This document shows positions 10,523-19,976 of a stretch of DNA of 64,000 nt, one piece after another. The first letter of the stretch is position 1; every line of letters starts with the position of its first letter. Source of the stretch: Burkholderia sp. H160 (lineage in GTDB: Bacteria > Pseudomonadota > Gammaproteobacteria > Burkholderiales > Burkholderiaceae). A program made the position numbers and the translations under genes. Under the pieces are notes generated by a model. That model had not been told where the DNA came from. It worked only from the letters and a program-made list of their open reading frames with translations, and ran no database searches. The stretch is taken from contig ABYL01000023.1 of NCBI GenBank assembly GCA_000173575.1, positions 1-64,000 on the forward strand. The letters run 5' to 3'.

Positions 10523-10562
10523 CCGGGCAGCGCGGCCCGGCAGCGCCGCCAGGCCGCTGCGC

Positions 10563-11459
10563 CTATTGCTGCCGGCTCAACTCGCGCGCCGCGTGATCGA
10601 TCGCCTCCGCCACCGCCCCCGCGTGCGACACCGGCGCGAGATGGCTCGAGGCAACCGGCACCACCTTCGCGCCGATCCGCCCGGCGATCGTTTTCTGCAG
10701 ATCGGGCGAGACCGCCCGATCTTTCGTCGTCACCACGTACCACGACGGTTTGTCTTTCCAGCCGACCTGGTCGACCGGTTCGTCGAACGCATTGGCGGCG
10801 ATCGGCACCTGCGCGGCGGCGAGCACGCGCGCGACGGTCTCGGGCACATCGGCGGCGAGGTCGGCGTGATAGCGCGCGCGGTCGATCCACAGAAAGCCAT
10901 TCGCGTCCTTGCTGATGCTCTGGCCGGCCGGCATCGGGCCGCCGGCCTTCATCACGTCCATCGCCGATTCGTGCAGTTGCGGCGCGAGCGCGGCGACATA
11001 CACGAGGCCGGCGACGTTCGGCGCATTCGCGGCGACCTCGGTGATCACGACGCCGCCCCACGAGTGCCCGACCAGCAGCACCGGACCGTTCTCGCGCGCG
11101 AGCACGCGGCGGGTCGCGGCGACGTCGTCGGCGAGCGAGGTCAGCGGATTTTGCACCGAGCTCACGTGATAGCCCTTCTGCTGGAGCTTGGCGACCACGC
11201 CGTTCCAGCTCGATCCGTCGACGAACGCGCCATGCACGAGCACGATGTTGCGGACCGGGCCGCCGAGCGTGGCGGCAGGCGGCTGCATCGCGGGCGTTTG
11301 CGAACCCGTGCCGCCGGCCGGTTGCTGGACGGCTGGCGCTTCAGCTGGCTGCGGTTGCACGGACGGCGCGGCGGGCGCCGTCTGCGCGAGCGCGGCCGCA
11401 CTGACGCCCGCGAAACAGAGGCACAACACGGCGGCGCAAAGCAGGCGTTTGGGCAACAT
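10563..11459 (-). CDS. Secreted alpha/beta-hydrolase
   Basis: 298 residues. A signal peptide (MLPKRLLC then a hydrophobic run to about residue 26, ending ALAQ) is followed by a Pro/Gln/Ala-rich linker (about 27-68) and an alpha/beta-hydrolase domain: oxyanion region IVLVHGAFVDGSSW, nucleophile elbow GHSWGG, and a terminal catalytic His in SSHLAPVSH. It resembles the esterase/salicylate-esterase-like hydrolases of Burkholderia. I chose the ATG at 11459, which has GGAG 8 bases upstream and starts the signal peptide; the frame is open further upstream without family similarity. Convergent with dppA, divergent from the permease gene. Substrate unknown. Confidence 0.82.
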   Translation of the reverse strand: MLPKRLLCAAVLCLCFAGVSAAALAQTAPAAPSVQPQPAEAPAVQQPAGGTGSQTPAMQPPAATLGGPVRNIVLVHGAFVDGSSWNGVVAKLQQKGYHVSSVQNPLTSLADDVAATRRVLARENGPVLLVGHSWGGVVITEVAANAPNVAGLVYVAALAPQLHESAMDVMKAGGPMPAGQSISKDANGFLWIDRARYHADLAADVPETVARVLAAAQVPIAANAFDEPVDQVGWKDKPSWYVVTTKDRAVSPDLQKTIAGRIGAKVVPVASSHLAPVSHAGAVAEAIDHAARELSRQQ

Positions 11460-11716
11460 GTTGAAGCTCCGCGGGTTGAGAAGTGGACTTCGGCAACATA
11501 CCCGGGTGCCATCGCCGTGACAATCACAATCCGCGCGCTTAGGTGCGGCGCACAACGAAGGCGGGCGGCGCCGAATGTCAGAGGAATATCGGGCGGGGTA
11601 AAATTGCCGGTTTTGCCGGGGCGGACCATGTCCTGCCCGGTAATCTGGCACAGCGCTGCCGCGGCGCTGCCTTGCGCAGCGGTCCACACGCAGCGATCTC
11701 CACCTGGCAGGGCGTA

Positions 11717-13102
11717 ATGAATAGTGCACAGCATCAAGAGGGCCTGAAACGCGGGCTCAAGAATCGCCACATCCAGTTGATCGCGCTGGGCGGCGCGATC
11801 GGCACGGGCCTCTTTCTCGGCTCCGCTAGCGTCCTGCAAGCCGCCGGCCCATCGATGATCCTCGGCTATGCGATCGGCGGCGTGATCGCGTTCATGATCA
11901 TGCGCCAGCTCGGCGAGATGGTCGCGCAGGAGCCAGTCGCGGGCTCGTTCAGCCATTTCGCGTACAAGTACTGGGGCGACTTCCCGGGCTTCCTGTCGGG
12001 TTGGAACTACTGGGTGCTCTATGTGCTCGTCAGCATGGCCGAACTGACCGCGGTCGGCACCTACGTGCATTTCTGGTGGCCGGGCGTGCCGACCTGGGTG
12101 TCGGCGGTGGTGTGCTTCGCGATCATCAACGCGGTCAATCTCACCAACGTGAAAGCCTACGGCGAAACCGAATTCTGGTTCGCGATCATCAAGGTCGCGG
12201 CGGTGATCGGCATGATCGTGTTCGGCGGCTATCTGCTCGCGAGCGGTCACGGCGGTCCGCAGGCGACGGTCGCGAACCTGTGGAGTCACGGCGGGTTTTT
12301 TCCGCACGGCTTTCACGGGCTCTTCATGATGCTCGCCGTGATCATGTTCTCGTTCGGCGGGCTGGAGCTGATCGGTATCACGGCGGCCGAGGCCGCCGAG
12401 CCGCGGAAAAGCATTCCGAAGGCCGTGAACCAGGTGATCCTGCGGATCCTGATTTTCTATATCTGCTCGCTCGCGGTGCTGCTGTCGCTGTATCCGTGGA
12501 ACGAGGTGGCGGCGGGTGGAAGTCCGTTCGTGATGATCTTCTCGCAGATCGGCTCGACGCTGACCGCCAACGTGTTGAACGTGGTGGTGCTGACCGCGGC
12601 GCTGTCGGTGTACAACAGCGGCGTGTATGCGAACAGCCGCATGCTGTACGGTCTCGCCGAGCAGGGCAACGCGCCGCGCGCGCTGCTGAAGGTCGACCGG
12701 CGCGGCGTGCCGTATCTGGCGATCGGCCTGTCGGCGCTCGCGACGTTCGCGTGCGTGATCATCAACTACGTGATCCCGGCCGAGGCCCTCGGTCTGTTGA
12801 TGTCGCTCGTGGTCGCGGCGCTGGTGTTGAACTGGGCGCTGATCAGTCTCACGCATCTGAAGTCGCGCAAGGCAATGGTGGCTGCGGGCGAGACGCTGGT
12901 GTTCCGCTCGTTCTGGTTCCCGGTCAGCAACTGGATCTGCCTCGCGTTCATGGCGCTGATCCTCGTGATTCTGGCGCTGACGCCGGGTTTGTCGGTATCG
13001 GTGTGGTTGGTGCCGGCATGGCTCGTGTTGATGTGGGTCGGCTATGTGATCAAGCGGCGGCGCGAGGTTGCGCGCGCTGGCGTGGCGGCCGTGAGCAGAT
13101 AA
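11717..13102 (+). CDS. AroP/PheP-type aromatic amino acid permease
   Basis: 461 residues, amino acid-polyamine-organocation family, with 12 predicted membrane helices. The start GLKNRHIQLIALGGAIGTG and the segments AYGETEFWFAIIKV and FSFGGLELIGITAAEA match the AroP/PheP group over the whole length, so uptake of phenylalanine or other aromatic amino acids is the best guess. ATG 11717 is preceded by GGCAGGGCG. The frame is open upstream to 11543, but that part is not family-like. Divergent from the secreted hydrolase across a 257-base region. The exact substrate is not certain. Confidence 0.88.
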   Translation: MNSAQHQEGLKRGLKNRHIQLIALGGAIGTGLFLGSASVLQAAGPSMILGYAIGGVIAFMIMRQLGEMVAQEPVAGSFSHFAYKYWGDFPGFLSGWNYWVLYVLVSMAELTAVGTYVHFWWPGVPTWVSAVVCFAIINAVNLTNVKAYGETEFWFAIIKVAAVIGMIVFGGYLLASGHGGPQATVANLWSHGGFFPHGFHGLFMMLAVIMFSFGGLELIGITAAEAAEPRKSIPKAVNQVILRILIFYICSLAVLLSLYPWNEVAAGGSPFVMIFSQIGSTLTANVLNVVVLTAALSVYNSGVYANSRMLYGLAEQGNAPRALLKVDRRGVPYLAIGLSALATFACVIINYVIPAEALGLLMSLVVAALVLNWALISLTHLKSRKAMVAAGETLVFRSFWFPVSNWICLAFMALILVILALTPGLSVSVWLVPAWLVLMWVGYVIKRRREVARAGVAAVSR

Positions 13103-13497
13103 GCGCCAATCTGCGTCAACCACGCGCGAACACCGTTCTAGCGATGCGGTGCTATGCCAGCCAACGGTCGCGGAGCTAGCGCTAAGTCCGTGCCGCGTCG
13201 AGCGTGCATCGTCCCGAGGCGATTCGTGTCACAAATGACCAATGCGGTGGAATAAAGGCGCGCCGTGGGCGTTTGTAGATTAGGCGTCGCGTGCAAGACC
13301 GCGAGGCCGTGGAACCGCGAGACGGATTCGTTGGCCGCGCACAGCGGTTGCGTGCCCGTTTTGCAGAAGGTTTGTCTGTCCTTTTTGTAACCGTTCGCCG
13401 GCGTCGCGGCACTTGCCGCTAGCGATTCCGCGACTCGCCGGCTCAACGCGTGGCCGCGCGACAAGTCAGTCGCGTTGGCCGTGCAGGAGAGTTCTAC
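13103..13497. other. 395-base intergenic region with a possible ECF-type promoter
   Basis: No gene is seen. GGAAT at 13249-13253 followed 17 bases later by GTT at 13271-13273 resembles promoters read by some extracytoplasmic sigma factors, which would fit the small lipoprotein and the truncated sigma gene downstream. Weak evidence. Confidence 0.3.
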
Positions 13498-13641
13498 ATG
13501 AAAGTGTCAAGACTGCTATCGGCCGTATCCATGATCATTGCGCTAGGAATCGCATCGTTGTCGTTGGCCGCGTGTCAGTCCACGGGCGACATGAGCTCGT
13601 CGGGCAGCAGCAGCGGCTCCAGCAGCAGCGGCGGCTATTGA
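13498..13641 (+). CDS. Small lipoprotein (47 aa)
   Basis: MKVSRLLSAVSMI begins a clear lipoprotein signal peptide with lipobox LAAC; Cys26 would carry the lipid, leaving a mature peptide of only about 22 residues made mostly of Ser and Gly and ending GGY. A good ribosome binding site (CAGGAGAG, 13484-13491) precedes the ATG. The gene is followed 28 bases later by a truncated ECF sigma factor gene, so the pair was probably one transcription unit. Function unknown; the low-complexity mature part suggests a structural or signalling role rather than an enzyme. Confidence 0.75.
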   Translation: MKVSRLLSAVSMIIALGIASLSLAACQSTGDMSSSGSSSGSSSSGGY

Positions 13642-13669
13642 TGCCCGCTCGCGCGACCGTCAGCGCCGC

Positions 13670-13864
13670 GTGAATTTCGAAGCGGAAGTGATATCGCGGC
13701 TCCCGCAGCCGCGGCGCTATGCGCGTGCGCTGACGGGCGACTCAGTCTGGGCGGACCATCTGGTTCAGGATACGGCCGAGCGGGCGCTCGCGCGATATGG
13801 GGCTCCGCCCCCGCCTTATCTGCCCGGGATATGGCGGGGGGATCGTGACCGGATGGATCATTAA
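13670..13864 (+). pseudogene. ECF sigma factor, truncated after region 2 start
   Basis: From GTG 13670 the first 43 residues (VISRLPQPRRYARALTGDS, then LVQDTAERALARYG) are the N-terminal part of an ECF-type RNA polymerase sigma factor. The family then continues with a conserved Trp-rich stretch and regions 2.4 and 4, which are missing. At about 13797 the sequence changes to an unrelated GC-rich segment and the frame stops at 13864. So the gene has lost more than 70% of its length, and this is the left edge of the accessory region. It cannot work as a sigma factor. Confidence 0.75.
13808..13840. repeat. GC-rich hairpin at the sigma-gene breakpoint
   Basis: CCCCCGCC (13808-13815) pairs with GGCGGGGG (13833-13840). 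Inside it, TATC pairs with GATA around a 7-base loop. There is no T-run. It begins within about 10 bases of the point where homology to sigma factors ends, so it may be the end of an inserted or deleted element. Confidence 0.5.
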
Positions 13865-13931
13865 GGGCCATCTTGGCGACTGCCGAGAAACGATGCGCGC
13901 GATGATCGCCGACGGCCTCAACGGTATGCGG

Positions 13932-14240
13932 TCAAAGGTGCGGCAAATCGTCAATGCATTTTTCGACATGATCGCCGGGGACATCCGTGTTAATCCCGTC
14001 GTGTCCGTCGGTGTGAGAGACAGACACAATTTTTGGCCCGAGATACCGTGTGCCACCAAGCGTAAAAAGGGACCAAACAACATCTCCCCGACGGATCGCG
14101 GCGACGACTTCGACCACCTCGACAATCGACGGGGGGGACAGCCATTCACGCGTCGACGGATCGACGGGAGCCCAACGCACGTGGGTAAACCTGTCGTTCG
14201 TCGGGTTGATGCGAACGGCGTCTATAGCAAAAGTAGTCAC
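13932..14240 (-). CDS. Hypothetical protein, DUF3892-like
   Basis: 102 residues if started at the GTG whose A-side base is 14240, which has GGAGG 5 bases upstream; an in-frame ATG 12 bases earlier (14252) overlaps that box. The pattern FAIDAVRINPTNDRFTHVRW, then VVEVVAAIRRGD and GTRYLGPKIVSV resembles the small DUF3892-type proteins (a beta-strand, a mid-protein helix with a gate-like I-R-x-G, then a last strand). No catalytic residues are recognisable. It lies alone in accessory DNA just after the sigma-gene break. Assignment by eye only. Confidence 0.45.
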   Translation of the reverse strand: MTTFAIDAVRINPTNDRFTHVRWAPVDPSTREWLSPPSIVEVVEVVAAIRRGDVVWSLFTLGGTRYLGPKIVSVSHTDGHDGINTDVPGDHVEKCIDDLPHL

Positions 14241-14435
14241 ATCTACCTCCATCGTCCTGACAAAGGGATGTCTGCATTATGCGCGGCTTCTTTTGCCGGG
14301 GATCAGCAGGATCGATCGCGAGCGTTGTTATCAGCCCTTGCTGCACGTATCGCTCTCGCCTGACGCGTGCCCCGAACTGGATGTCCGGTGGGTGCGGCGA
14401 ATACTCCGCAACAGCCAGGACTCGGCTAGTGAAGC

Positions 14436-14654
14436 CTAAGCCGAGTTCTCGTCGCACCACTGAATCGCCCAACGCTGCGCCGCGTCAATAGCGTCCGCGT
14501 CGGAGGGATAATCGCCGAGGTCGCCCGAATACTTTACCTCGACGGCGTCGCCACTCGCCGAGGCGCGCCGGTAGATCTTTGCGCGGGCGTAATAGCGGCC
14601 GCCTTCATCAAGAGGTGACGCGTCGATGTGGAACTGTTGGTAGTCGAAATGCAT
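14436..14654 (-). CDS. Small hypothetical protein, family A (72 aa)
   Basis: MHFDYQQFHIDASPLDEGG then YYARAKIYRR, a central YSGDLGDYPSDADAIDAA and a C-terminal RWAIQWCDE. GGAG 6 bases before the ATG at 14654 supports this start over the upstream ATG at 14666. The same layout (YxAxAxI, SGDL, DAI, WAxxW) occurs in the 71-residue protein at 33359-33574, so the two are paralogues. Predicted fold is beta-strands followed by one amphipathic helix, with no signal peptide. Function unknown. Confidence 0.6.
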   Translation of the reverse strand: MHFDYQQFHIDASPLDEGGRYYARAKIYRRASASGDAVEVKYSGDLGDYPSDADAIDAAQRWAIQWCDENSA

Positions 14655-15468
14655 GGCGGTCTCCAAACGATTGCCCTACTCGTCGTCGCGTTGGACAAGC
14701 TGGACTTGTTTGTCACCGTCAAGTTCGCTCTGTCGCTCTGCGAAGATGAATTGTGGCTGCTACTCTTCGGCCCAAAATGCTGAATGAATGATATGTACAT
14801 CGTAGGCGGTAGCAGCAAAGCTCGCTGACCAGCGAGAGCAGGACAGCAACGAGAATTCGCATGGGAATGCTCCATCCGAATACGGGCGCGCATCGATTGC
14901 CGGCGATCGGCGGCAATCGACTTCGACCTGACGCCTTTGCTACGGCGGCTTCCTAGGTGGAGCAGCCATTCGAGCAGCCTCCTCAATACCGGCCATTCAA
15001 TAGCGGCGCAATAGTCATAGGCTCGACTGACCACGTTGTCGCGATGCCAGGCGTCAATTGGTCGCTCAAGCTCATCAACAGGTCGATCATTGTCCGGCTC
15101 TTCAGTCATGGGACAAGGTCACTCGATTCAGCACTCCGCAATACACCCTCATCGTATGTAGTTTCGACGCGTGACATGGCCGTCGGTGCGCCAGTGTCCG
15201 CGGGGCGGCTGGCTGTCAATCCCGCGTCCGGCGCGCGTGGCGAGGGAGCCCGGAAAGTTGCCACAAGGAAGACATCACGCTGCCACAGACATGACATGAC
15301 GGTGCCGCAGAAGATTGCTGCAATGGCCTGCGTCCGGATTCATTCGCGGCGGCCCCAGAGACAGGCTGCAGGCGACGCCGGATGTCGTGGCCGGCACTCG
15401 CGCTGCGGCCATCGACCACGTTACCGGCTCGCTGCCAAAAATGGCCCGGCCTTCTTCGAGGAACAACC
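14655..15468. other. 814-base region without a convincing gene
   Basis: No frame on either strand has both a ribosome binding site and recognisable protein features. A minus-strand frame starting at 15109 (MTEEPDNDRPVDELERP and onward) looks protein-like for about 60 residues and then becomes low quality, so this may be the remains of a gene. The last 100 bases must hold the promoter of the phosphoesterase gene at 15469. Confidence 0.4.
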
Positions 15469-18384
15469 ATGAAGAATCCTTCGCTCGATCGCGTGTTCAA
15501 GTTGTGCATCATTGCATCGGCTGTGCTGCTGGCCGGACAGGCGAATGCCGATTCACACGACGAAATGGAATCCGCGGAACAACACGGAAGGCTGACGCTG
15601 GCGACAGGCCAGCACGTCACGCCGGCGTACCTCAGTGGCGCGGTTCAGCAGCCGCTCAATCCGGGCCTGGCCGCGTACCCGAATTTCGTCGCGGGCGAAG
15701 CGGTGCGTTCGCAATTGAGTCCGGACGGCACGACGCTCGCGATCCTCTGCGCTGGACAGAATTCGCTCTACAAACCGGACGGCACAGTCGATCAGGCCAA
15801 CTCGACGCAGTACATATTCCTTTATGACGTGACGGGCGCCAACATGGCGAATCCGGTGCTGACCCAGGTGATCCAGCAGCCCAACGCACACGTCGGCCTC
15901 GTTTTCTCACCGGACGGCAGCACGCTCTACGCGGCGGGCGGCGTTGACGACGCCGTGTATGCATATAGCAAGAACGGCGGGGCCTGGTCGCAGGTAGCAA
16001 TGATCGCCCTGGGCCATGGCGGCGTGGGCGTGGGTCTGGGCGTGAAACCCAATGCCGGTGGTCTGGGACTGTCCGCCGACGGCAAGACGCTGGTCGTGGC
16101 CAACAATTACAACGATTCGATCAGCGTGATTGACACCGCCACCCGCACCGTCCGCTACGAACACGACCTACGCCCCTTTCAGGCGAACAATGAAGGCGCC
16201 AGCGGCGTCGCCGGTGGGACCTTTCCATTTGCGGTGGTCGTGAAGGGCAACGGCACGGCCTATGTGTCTTCCGACCGTGACCGGGAGGTCGTGGTGGTCG
16301 ACATCTCGTCGCCCGCCGCCGGCCGCCTCGTCAAGCGCATCAAACTCGACGGCAATGCCCTCGGGATGACGCTCGATGCCTCGCAATCCCGACTGTACGT
16401 GGCGCAGGACAACGCCGACCAGGTAGCGGTCATCGATACCGCGAGCAACCTGGTCACTGCAAAGATCGACGCGCGCGCGCCGGCGGAACTGCTGCACGGT
16501 GCGAAGTACACCGGGGCGGCCACATTCGCTGTGACGCTCTCCAAAGATGGCAAAACGCTTTACGCCGTCAATTCCGGCGCGAACTCGGTGGCCGTGATCC
16601 CGCTGACCGGCCGCAATGCAAACACCGTCACGGGCCTGATCCCCACGGCCTACGAGCCGCACGACATCACGTTCAGCGGCGACGGAAACTGGATGTATAT
16701 CGTCAACGGCAAGAGCATCACCGGCCCCAACCCGGACCACCTGTACGGCAACACGGCGCTCGTCACCAGCGTCACCTACCCAGGTGGCAACGCAGCGGCC
16801 GCGGCCACCGCGAGAGCGTCGAACGAGTATCAGTTCCAGCTCGAACGCGCGTCCCTGGTCAGCGCCCCAGTGCCCAAAGCGTATGAACTGCCCAAACTGA
16901 CGGAGGTGGTCGCCCGCAACAACTTCTACTCCCGCGACCCGGACGAGCACGACGAGGGGACGATCGAGTTCCTGCGCAACCGGATCAAGCACATCATTTA
17001 CATCGTCAAGGAAAACCGCACCTTCGACCAGATTCTCGGTGACCTGCACAATGGTTCGAACGGCGATCCGGCTCTGGCAATGTTCGGCAGGAACATCACG
17101 CCGAGCTTCCACAGCATGGCGAGCAACTTCGTCACGCTGGACAACTTCATGGACCCCGGCGACGGCAGCATGGACGGCTGGGCGTGGGCGCTGCAGGGCC
17201 GCGTAACCAATACCGAGACGATTACCCAGCAAATCAACTACGCAGCCGTGAACCGTGGCCTGTCCTACGAGTCGGAAGCGTCGAATCGCAACGTGCCGGT
17301 CAATCTGGCAACGATTGCTGATCGTGACCACGCGACCAACGGCGGATTCAGCAGCGGGTCTGCCGCGCTGCCCGGCGGCACGGCCAACCTGTTGGCGGGC
17401 GTGGGCGACCACGCGTCCTCGGACGCACCGTTCGGAATCCAGAAGGGTTACATCTTCGATGCCGTGCTCGCAGCCGGCGGCACGGTGCGCAACTATGGCT
17501 TTCTGGTCGGCAACATCGGCAGCATCGGCACACAGGCGTCGCCGGTGTCGAATCCGTTCGCCTCAGGGATCGTGCAGGTGGCTCCGCTCGAACCGGCGCT
17601 CGCCGCGCTCACCGATGTCTACTTCCGTGGTTACGACCAGAACTACCCCGATCTGTGGAAGTACAACGAGTGGAAGCGAGAATTCGATCAGTTCGTGGCG
17701 CAGGGCAATCTGCCCAGCCTGTCGACGGTTCGCTTCAGCCATGATCACACGGGCAGCTTCGGCACCGCGCTCGCCGGTGTCAACACACCGGAAACCCAGC
17801 AGGCTGACAACGACCTCGCGGTTGGCCGGCTCGTCGAGGCTGTGGCCCACAGCCCGTATGCGGCGAACACCCTGATCATCATCACCGAAGACGACTGCCA
17901 GGACGGCCCGGACCACGTCGATTCGCATCGCGCGACGACCTATGTCGTCGGCCCGTACGTCAAGCGGGGCGCGGTGGTCAGGACGCGCTACAGCCAGGTC
18001 AATGTATTGCGCACGATCGAGGACATTCTCGGTACGCAGCACATCAATCTGAACACCGCCTATCAGCGGCCGATGACAGATGTCTTCGACACACGGTCGT
18101 CCGGCGCCTGGACCTACAACGCCACCGCTTCCACCGTTCTGAAGACGACGACGCTGGCGTTGGGCCGGACTGACGGTAGCGTGCAATTCGCACAGGGCCC
18201 GGACGTCAAGCCGACGCACGATGCGGCGTACTGGGATCGGGTCACCGTCGGTTTCGATTTCGACGAGGCCGATCAGGTGCCTCCCGCTAAATACAACAAG
18301 GTGCTGTGGTCCGGCATCAAGGGCAAGAAACCGTATCCGATGCGGGCCCGCAGTCAGGACCTTGTTCAGACGGATGATGATTGA
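15469..18384 (+). CDS. Exported beta-propeller / phosphoesterase fusion protein
   Basis: 971 residues. A signal peptide (KLCIIASAVLLAGQANA) is followed by a YVTN/YncE-type seven-bladed beta-propeller (about 50-470; repeats such as LSADGKTLVVANNYNDSISV and LSKDGKTLYAVNSGANSV) and then an alkaline phosphatase-superfamily phosphoesterase domain (about 505-900; IKHIIYIVKENRTFDQILG, LDNFMDPGDGSMDGWAW, TLIIITEDDCQDGPDHVDSH). It probably hydrolyses phosphate esters in the periplasm, with the propeller for binding. ATG 15469 has GAGGA 7 bases upstream. Convergent with a second phosphoesterase gene of the same domain family 50 bases downstream. Substrate not known. Confidence 0.82.
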   Translation: MKNPSLDRVFKLCIIASAVLLAGQANADSHDEMESAEQHGRLTLATGQHVTPAYLSGAVQQPLNPGLAAYPNFVAGEAVRSQLSPDGTTLAILCAGQNSLYKPDGTVDQANSTQYIFLYDVTGANMANPVLTQVIQQPNAHVGLVFSPDGSTLYAAGGVDDAVYAYSKNGGAWSQVAMIALGHGGVGVGLGVKPNAGGLGLSADGKTLVVANNYNDSISVIDTATRTVRYEHDLRPFQANNEGASGVAGGTFPFAVVVKGNGTAYVSSDRDREVVVVDISSPAAGRLVKRIKLDGNALGMTLDASQSRLYVAQDNADQVAVIDTASNLVTAKIDARAPAELLHGAKYTGAATFAVTLSKDGKTLYAVNSGANSVAVIPLTGRNANTVTGLIPTAYEPHDITFSGDGNWMYIVNGKSITGPNPDHLYGNTALVTSVTYPGGNAAAAATARASNEYQFQLERASLVSAPVPKAYELPKLTEVVARNNFYSRDPDEHDEGTIEFLRNRIKHIIYIVKENRTFDQILGDLHNGSNGDPALAMFGRNITPSFHSMASNFVTLDNFMDPGDGSMDGWAWALQGRVTNTETITQQINYAAVNRGLSYESEASNRNVPVNLATIADRDHATNGGFSSGSAALPGGTANLLAGVGDHASSDAPFGIQKGYIFDAVLAAGGTVRNYGFLVGNIGSIGTQASPVSNPFASGIVQVAPLEPALAALTDVYFRGYDQNYPDLWKYNEWKREFDQFVAQGNLPSLSTVRFSHDHTGSFGTALAGVNTPETQQADNDLAVGRLVEAVAHSPYAANTLIIITEDDCQDGPDHVDSHRATTYVVGPYVKRGAVVRTRYSQVNVLRTIEDILGTQHINLNTAYQRPMTDVFDTRSSGAWTYNATASTVLKTTTLALGRTDGSVQFAQGPDVKPTHDAAYWDRVTVGFDFDEADQVPPAKYNKVLWSGIKGKKPYPMRARSQDLVQTDDD

Positions 18385-18434
18385 GCCATTGAGACGCGTG
18401 CGGGACACTGATGCGCCCCGCACGCTTGCCGCGG

Positions 18435-19976
18435 TTACTGATCGAACGAAGCGATCTGGCCCGTGCGGTCGTCGAGAAGCAGACGTCCCGCACGCGGACC
18501 ATGGTCAAAATCGAAGAACCCGTTCAACGACCCCGCAACCGCATCGGCGGAACCGCCGCCGATAGGCTGCAAGTTCCAGTTGTGTTCGACGAAACGAATG
18601 ATCGAGGACTGGTCGGTCACCTGATGGTCGATGTAGTTGGTCCTGGCCCACGGCGATATCACCAGCAGCGGCAGCCGGGGGCCGTAGCCACAGCGCCCAT
18701 TCTGGGTGCCGCCTGCAGGATCGTTGGCCTTTGGCTGACCGCAGTTTCCGGGCGGAAGAAGCTGGTCATCCAGCACGTTGGACTGGAACACCGTGGGGCC
18801 CATCACATGGTCATACCATCCATCCGAATCGTCGTAGGCGACGATGACCGCGGTCTCACGCCACTCCGGTGAATGCATTAGAGCGTTGACCACATTGACA
18901 ACAAACATCTGTTCGTCCAGTGGATCCGAATATCCGGCGTGGCCGTCCTGGAACGCTCGTGCTTTGAGGAAGCTCACCGCCGGCAGGTTGTGATGCGCGA
19001 TCGCTGTGTAGAACCGATTCAAATCGTATTGATGATTGGCCTGATCCATCTTGCCAATCGCGGTATCGGAACTCGGTGGCAGGTGCTGCGGATTCTGCGT
19101 GCTCTTCCAATACTGGAAAAACGCGTGATGGGGGATATAGTCGACGACACTGGCGCCGGCGACGTTGTTATGGGTCGCCGCGCAGTTGTCGAAGCCTCCC
19201 ATGAATGCGCCCCAGGTAAGACCAGCGGAATTCAACCGGTCGCCAATGTTCTCACCTGACATCGTGATCTGAGCGCGCTTGGGATCGGAGCACTTGTCGC
19301 CGGCCGGATCCGGATCGCCAATGACCGCTCCGCTGGTGCCGCCATTGGCAATGTTGCCGCTCGTCAAAATGTTGTTGGTGATCGTTCCCATGAAAGTCGT
19401 GCCGGCCACGAGGTTGAGAAGACCGGGCGTTGACGGACCGAAGCTCGTTCCGAACGAGTTGTCACTCATCGCGTAATGCTGCGCATAGTTCCACAGCGCG
19501 GTGACGGTGTTGCCGTCGTAGTAGCCCAGTGTGCTGTTCGGACCCAGTTTCGCATCGTTGCAACTGTGCGTGAGGAAGCGATCCATCAGTCCACCGTGAA
19601 ACGCAAACTGTTCGTCGCTGTAGCCGTGATCCTGATCGCAGGTCACGGGTACGCTGCGGTCGATCCGGAACGGATTCTGGCCGTTGGGGTTGTTGGTCAG
19701 CAAGCCCGCGCTCAAGAGCGTATTTGGCCTTGGCGTGTCTTCCTTCGGGTCGCCAAAGTAGCGCGTGCCATCCGTGTTTGGTTTTGCGTGCGGATAGGTG
19801 CCAAAGTAGTGATCGAAGGAGACGTTCTCCTGAAAGATCACGACGATGTGTTTGATAGGCGTTCTGGTGGAGGAATCGCTATCGGAACGGGCGGGTGTCG
19901 AGAGCAGCAGTCCACAGCTCACCGCGGTCACCAACAGTGCGGCAATGGCGATTCGTTTGGGTTTCGGTGTTTCCAC
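18435..19976 (-). CDS. Exported phosphoesterase, AcpA/phospholipase C-like
   Basis: 513 residues. A signal peptide (KRIAIAALLVTAVSCGLLL, cleaved after about residue 31) is followed by the Phosphoesterase family domain of acid phosphatase A and bacterial phospholipase C. Active-site patterns are IKHIVVIFQENVSFDHYFG, YAMSDNSFGTSFGPSTPG, VAYDDSDGWYDHV and, near the end, LPLLVISPWAR. The C terminus (FFDFDHGPRAGRLLLD) is typical of Burkholderia members. The head-to-head arrangement of stops with the fusion gene suggests independent promoters. Probably releases phosphate from organic esters in the periplasm. Confidence 0.85.
   Translation of the reverse strand: METPKPKRIAIAALLVTAVSCGLLLSTPARSDSDSSTRTPIKHIVVIFQENVSFDHYFGTYPHAKPNTDGTRYFGDPKEDTPRPNTLLSAGLLTNNPNGQNPFRIDRSVPVTCDQDHGYSDEQFAFHGGLMDRFLTHSCNDAKLGPNSTLGYYDGNTVTALWNYAQHYAMSDNSFGTSFGPSTPGLLNLVAGTTFMGTITNNILTSGNIANGGTSGAVIGDPDPAGDKCSDPKRAQITMSGENIGDRLNSAGLTWGAFMGGFDNCAATHNNVAGASVVDYIPHHAFFQYWKSTQNPQHLPPSSDTAIGKMDQANHQYDLNRFYTAIAHHNLPAVSFLKARAFQDGHAGYSDPLDEQMFVVNVVNALMHSPEWRETAVIVAYDDSDGWYDHVMGPTVFQSNVLDDQLLPPGNCGQPKANDPAGGTQNGRCGYGPRLPLLVISPWARTNYIDHQVTDQSSIIRFVEHNWNLQPIGGGSADAVAGSLNGFFDFDHGPRAGRLLLDDRTGQIASFDQ

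Noticed and set aside
10563..11729. Longer version of the secreted hydrolase starting at 11729
   Set aside because: The extra 90 residues have no similarity and would bury the signal peptide; ATG 11459 has a ribosome binding site.
13797..14363. 188-residue plus-strand frame over the DUF3892-like gene
   Set aside because: It is the antisense shadow of the minus-strand gene, which has the better start signal and protein-like composition.
14719..14916. Minus-strand frame with MRILVAVLLSLVSELCCYR as a small exported protein
   Set aside because: The hydrophobic run is short, there is no ribosome binding site and the rest is not protein-like.
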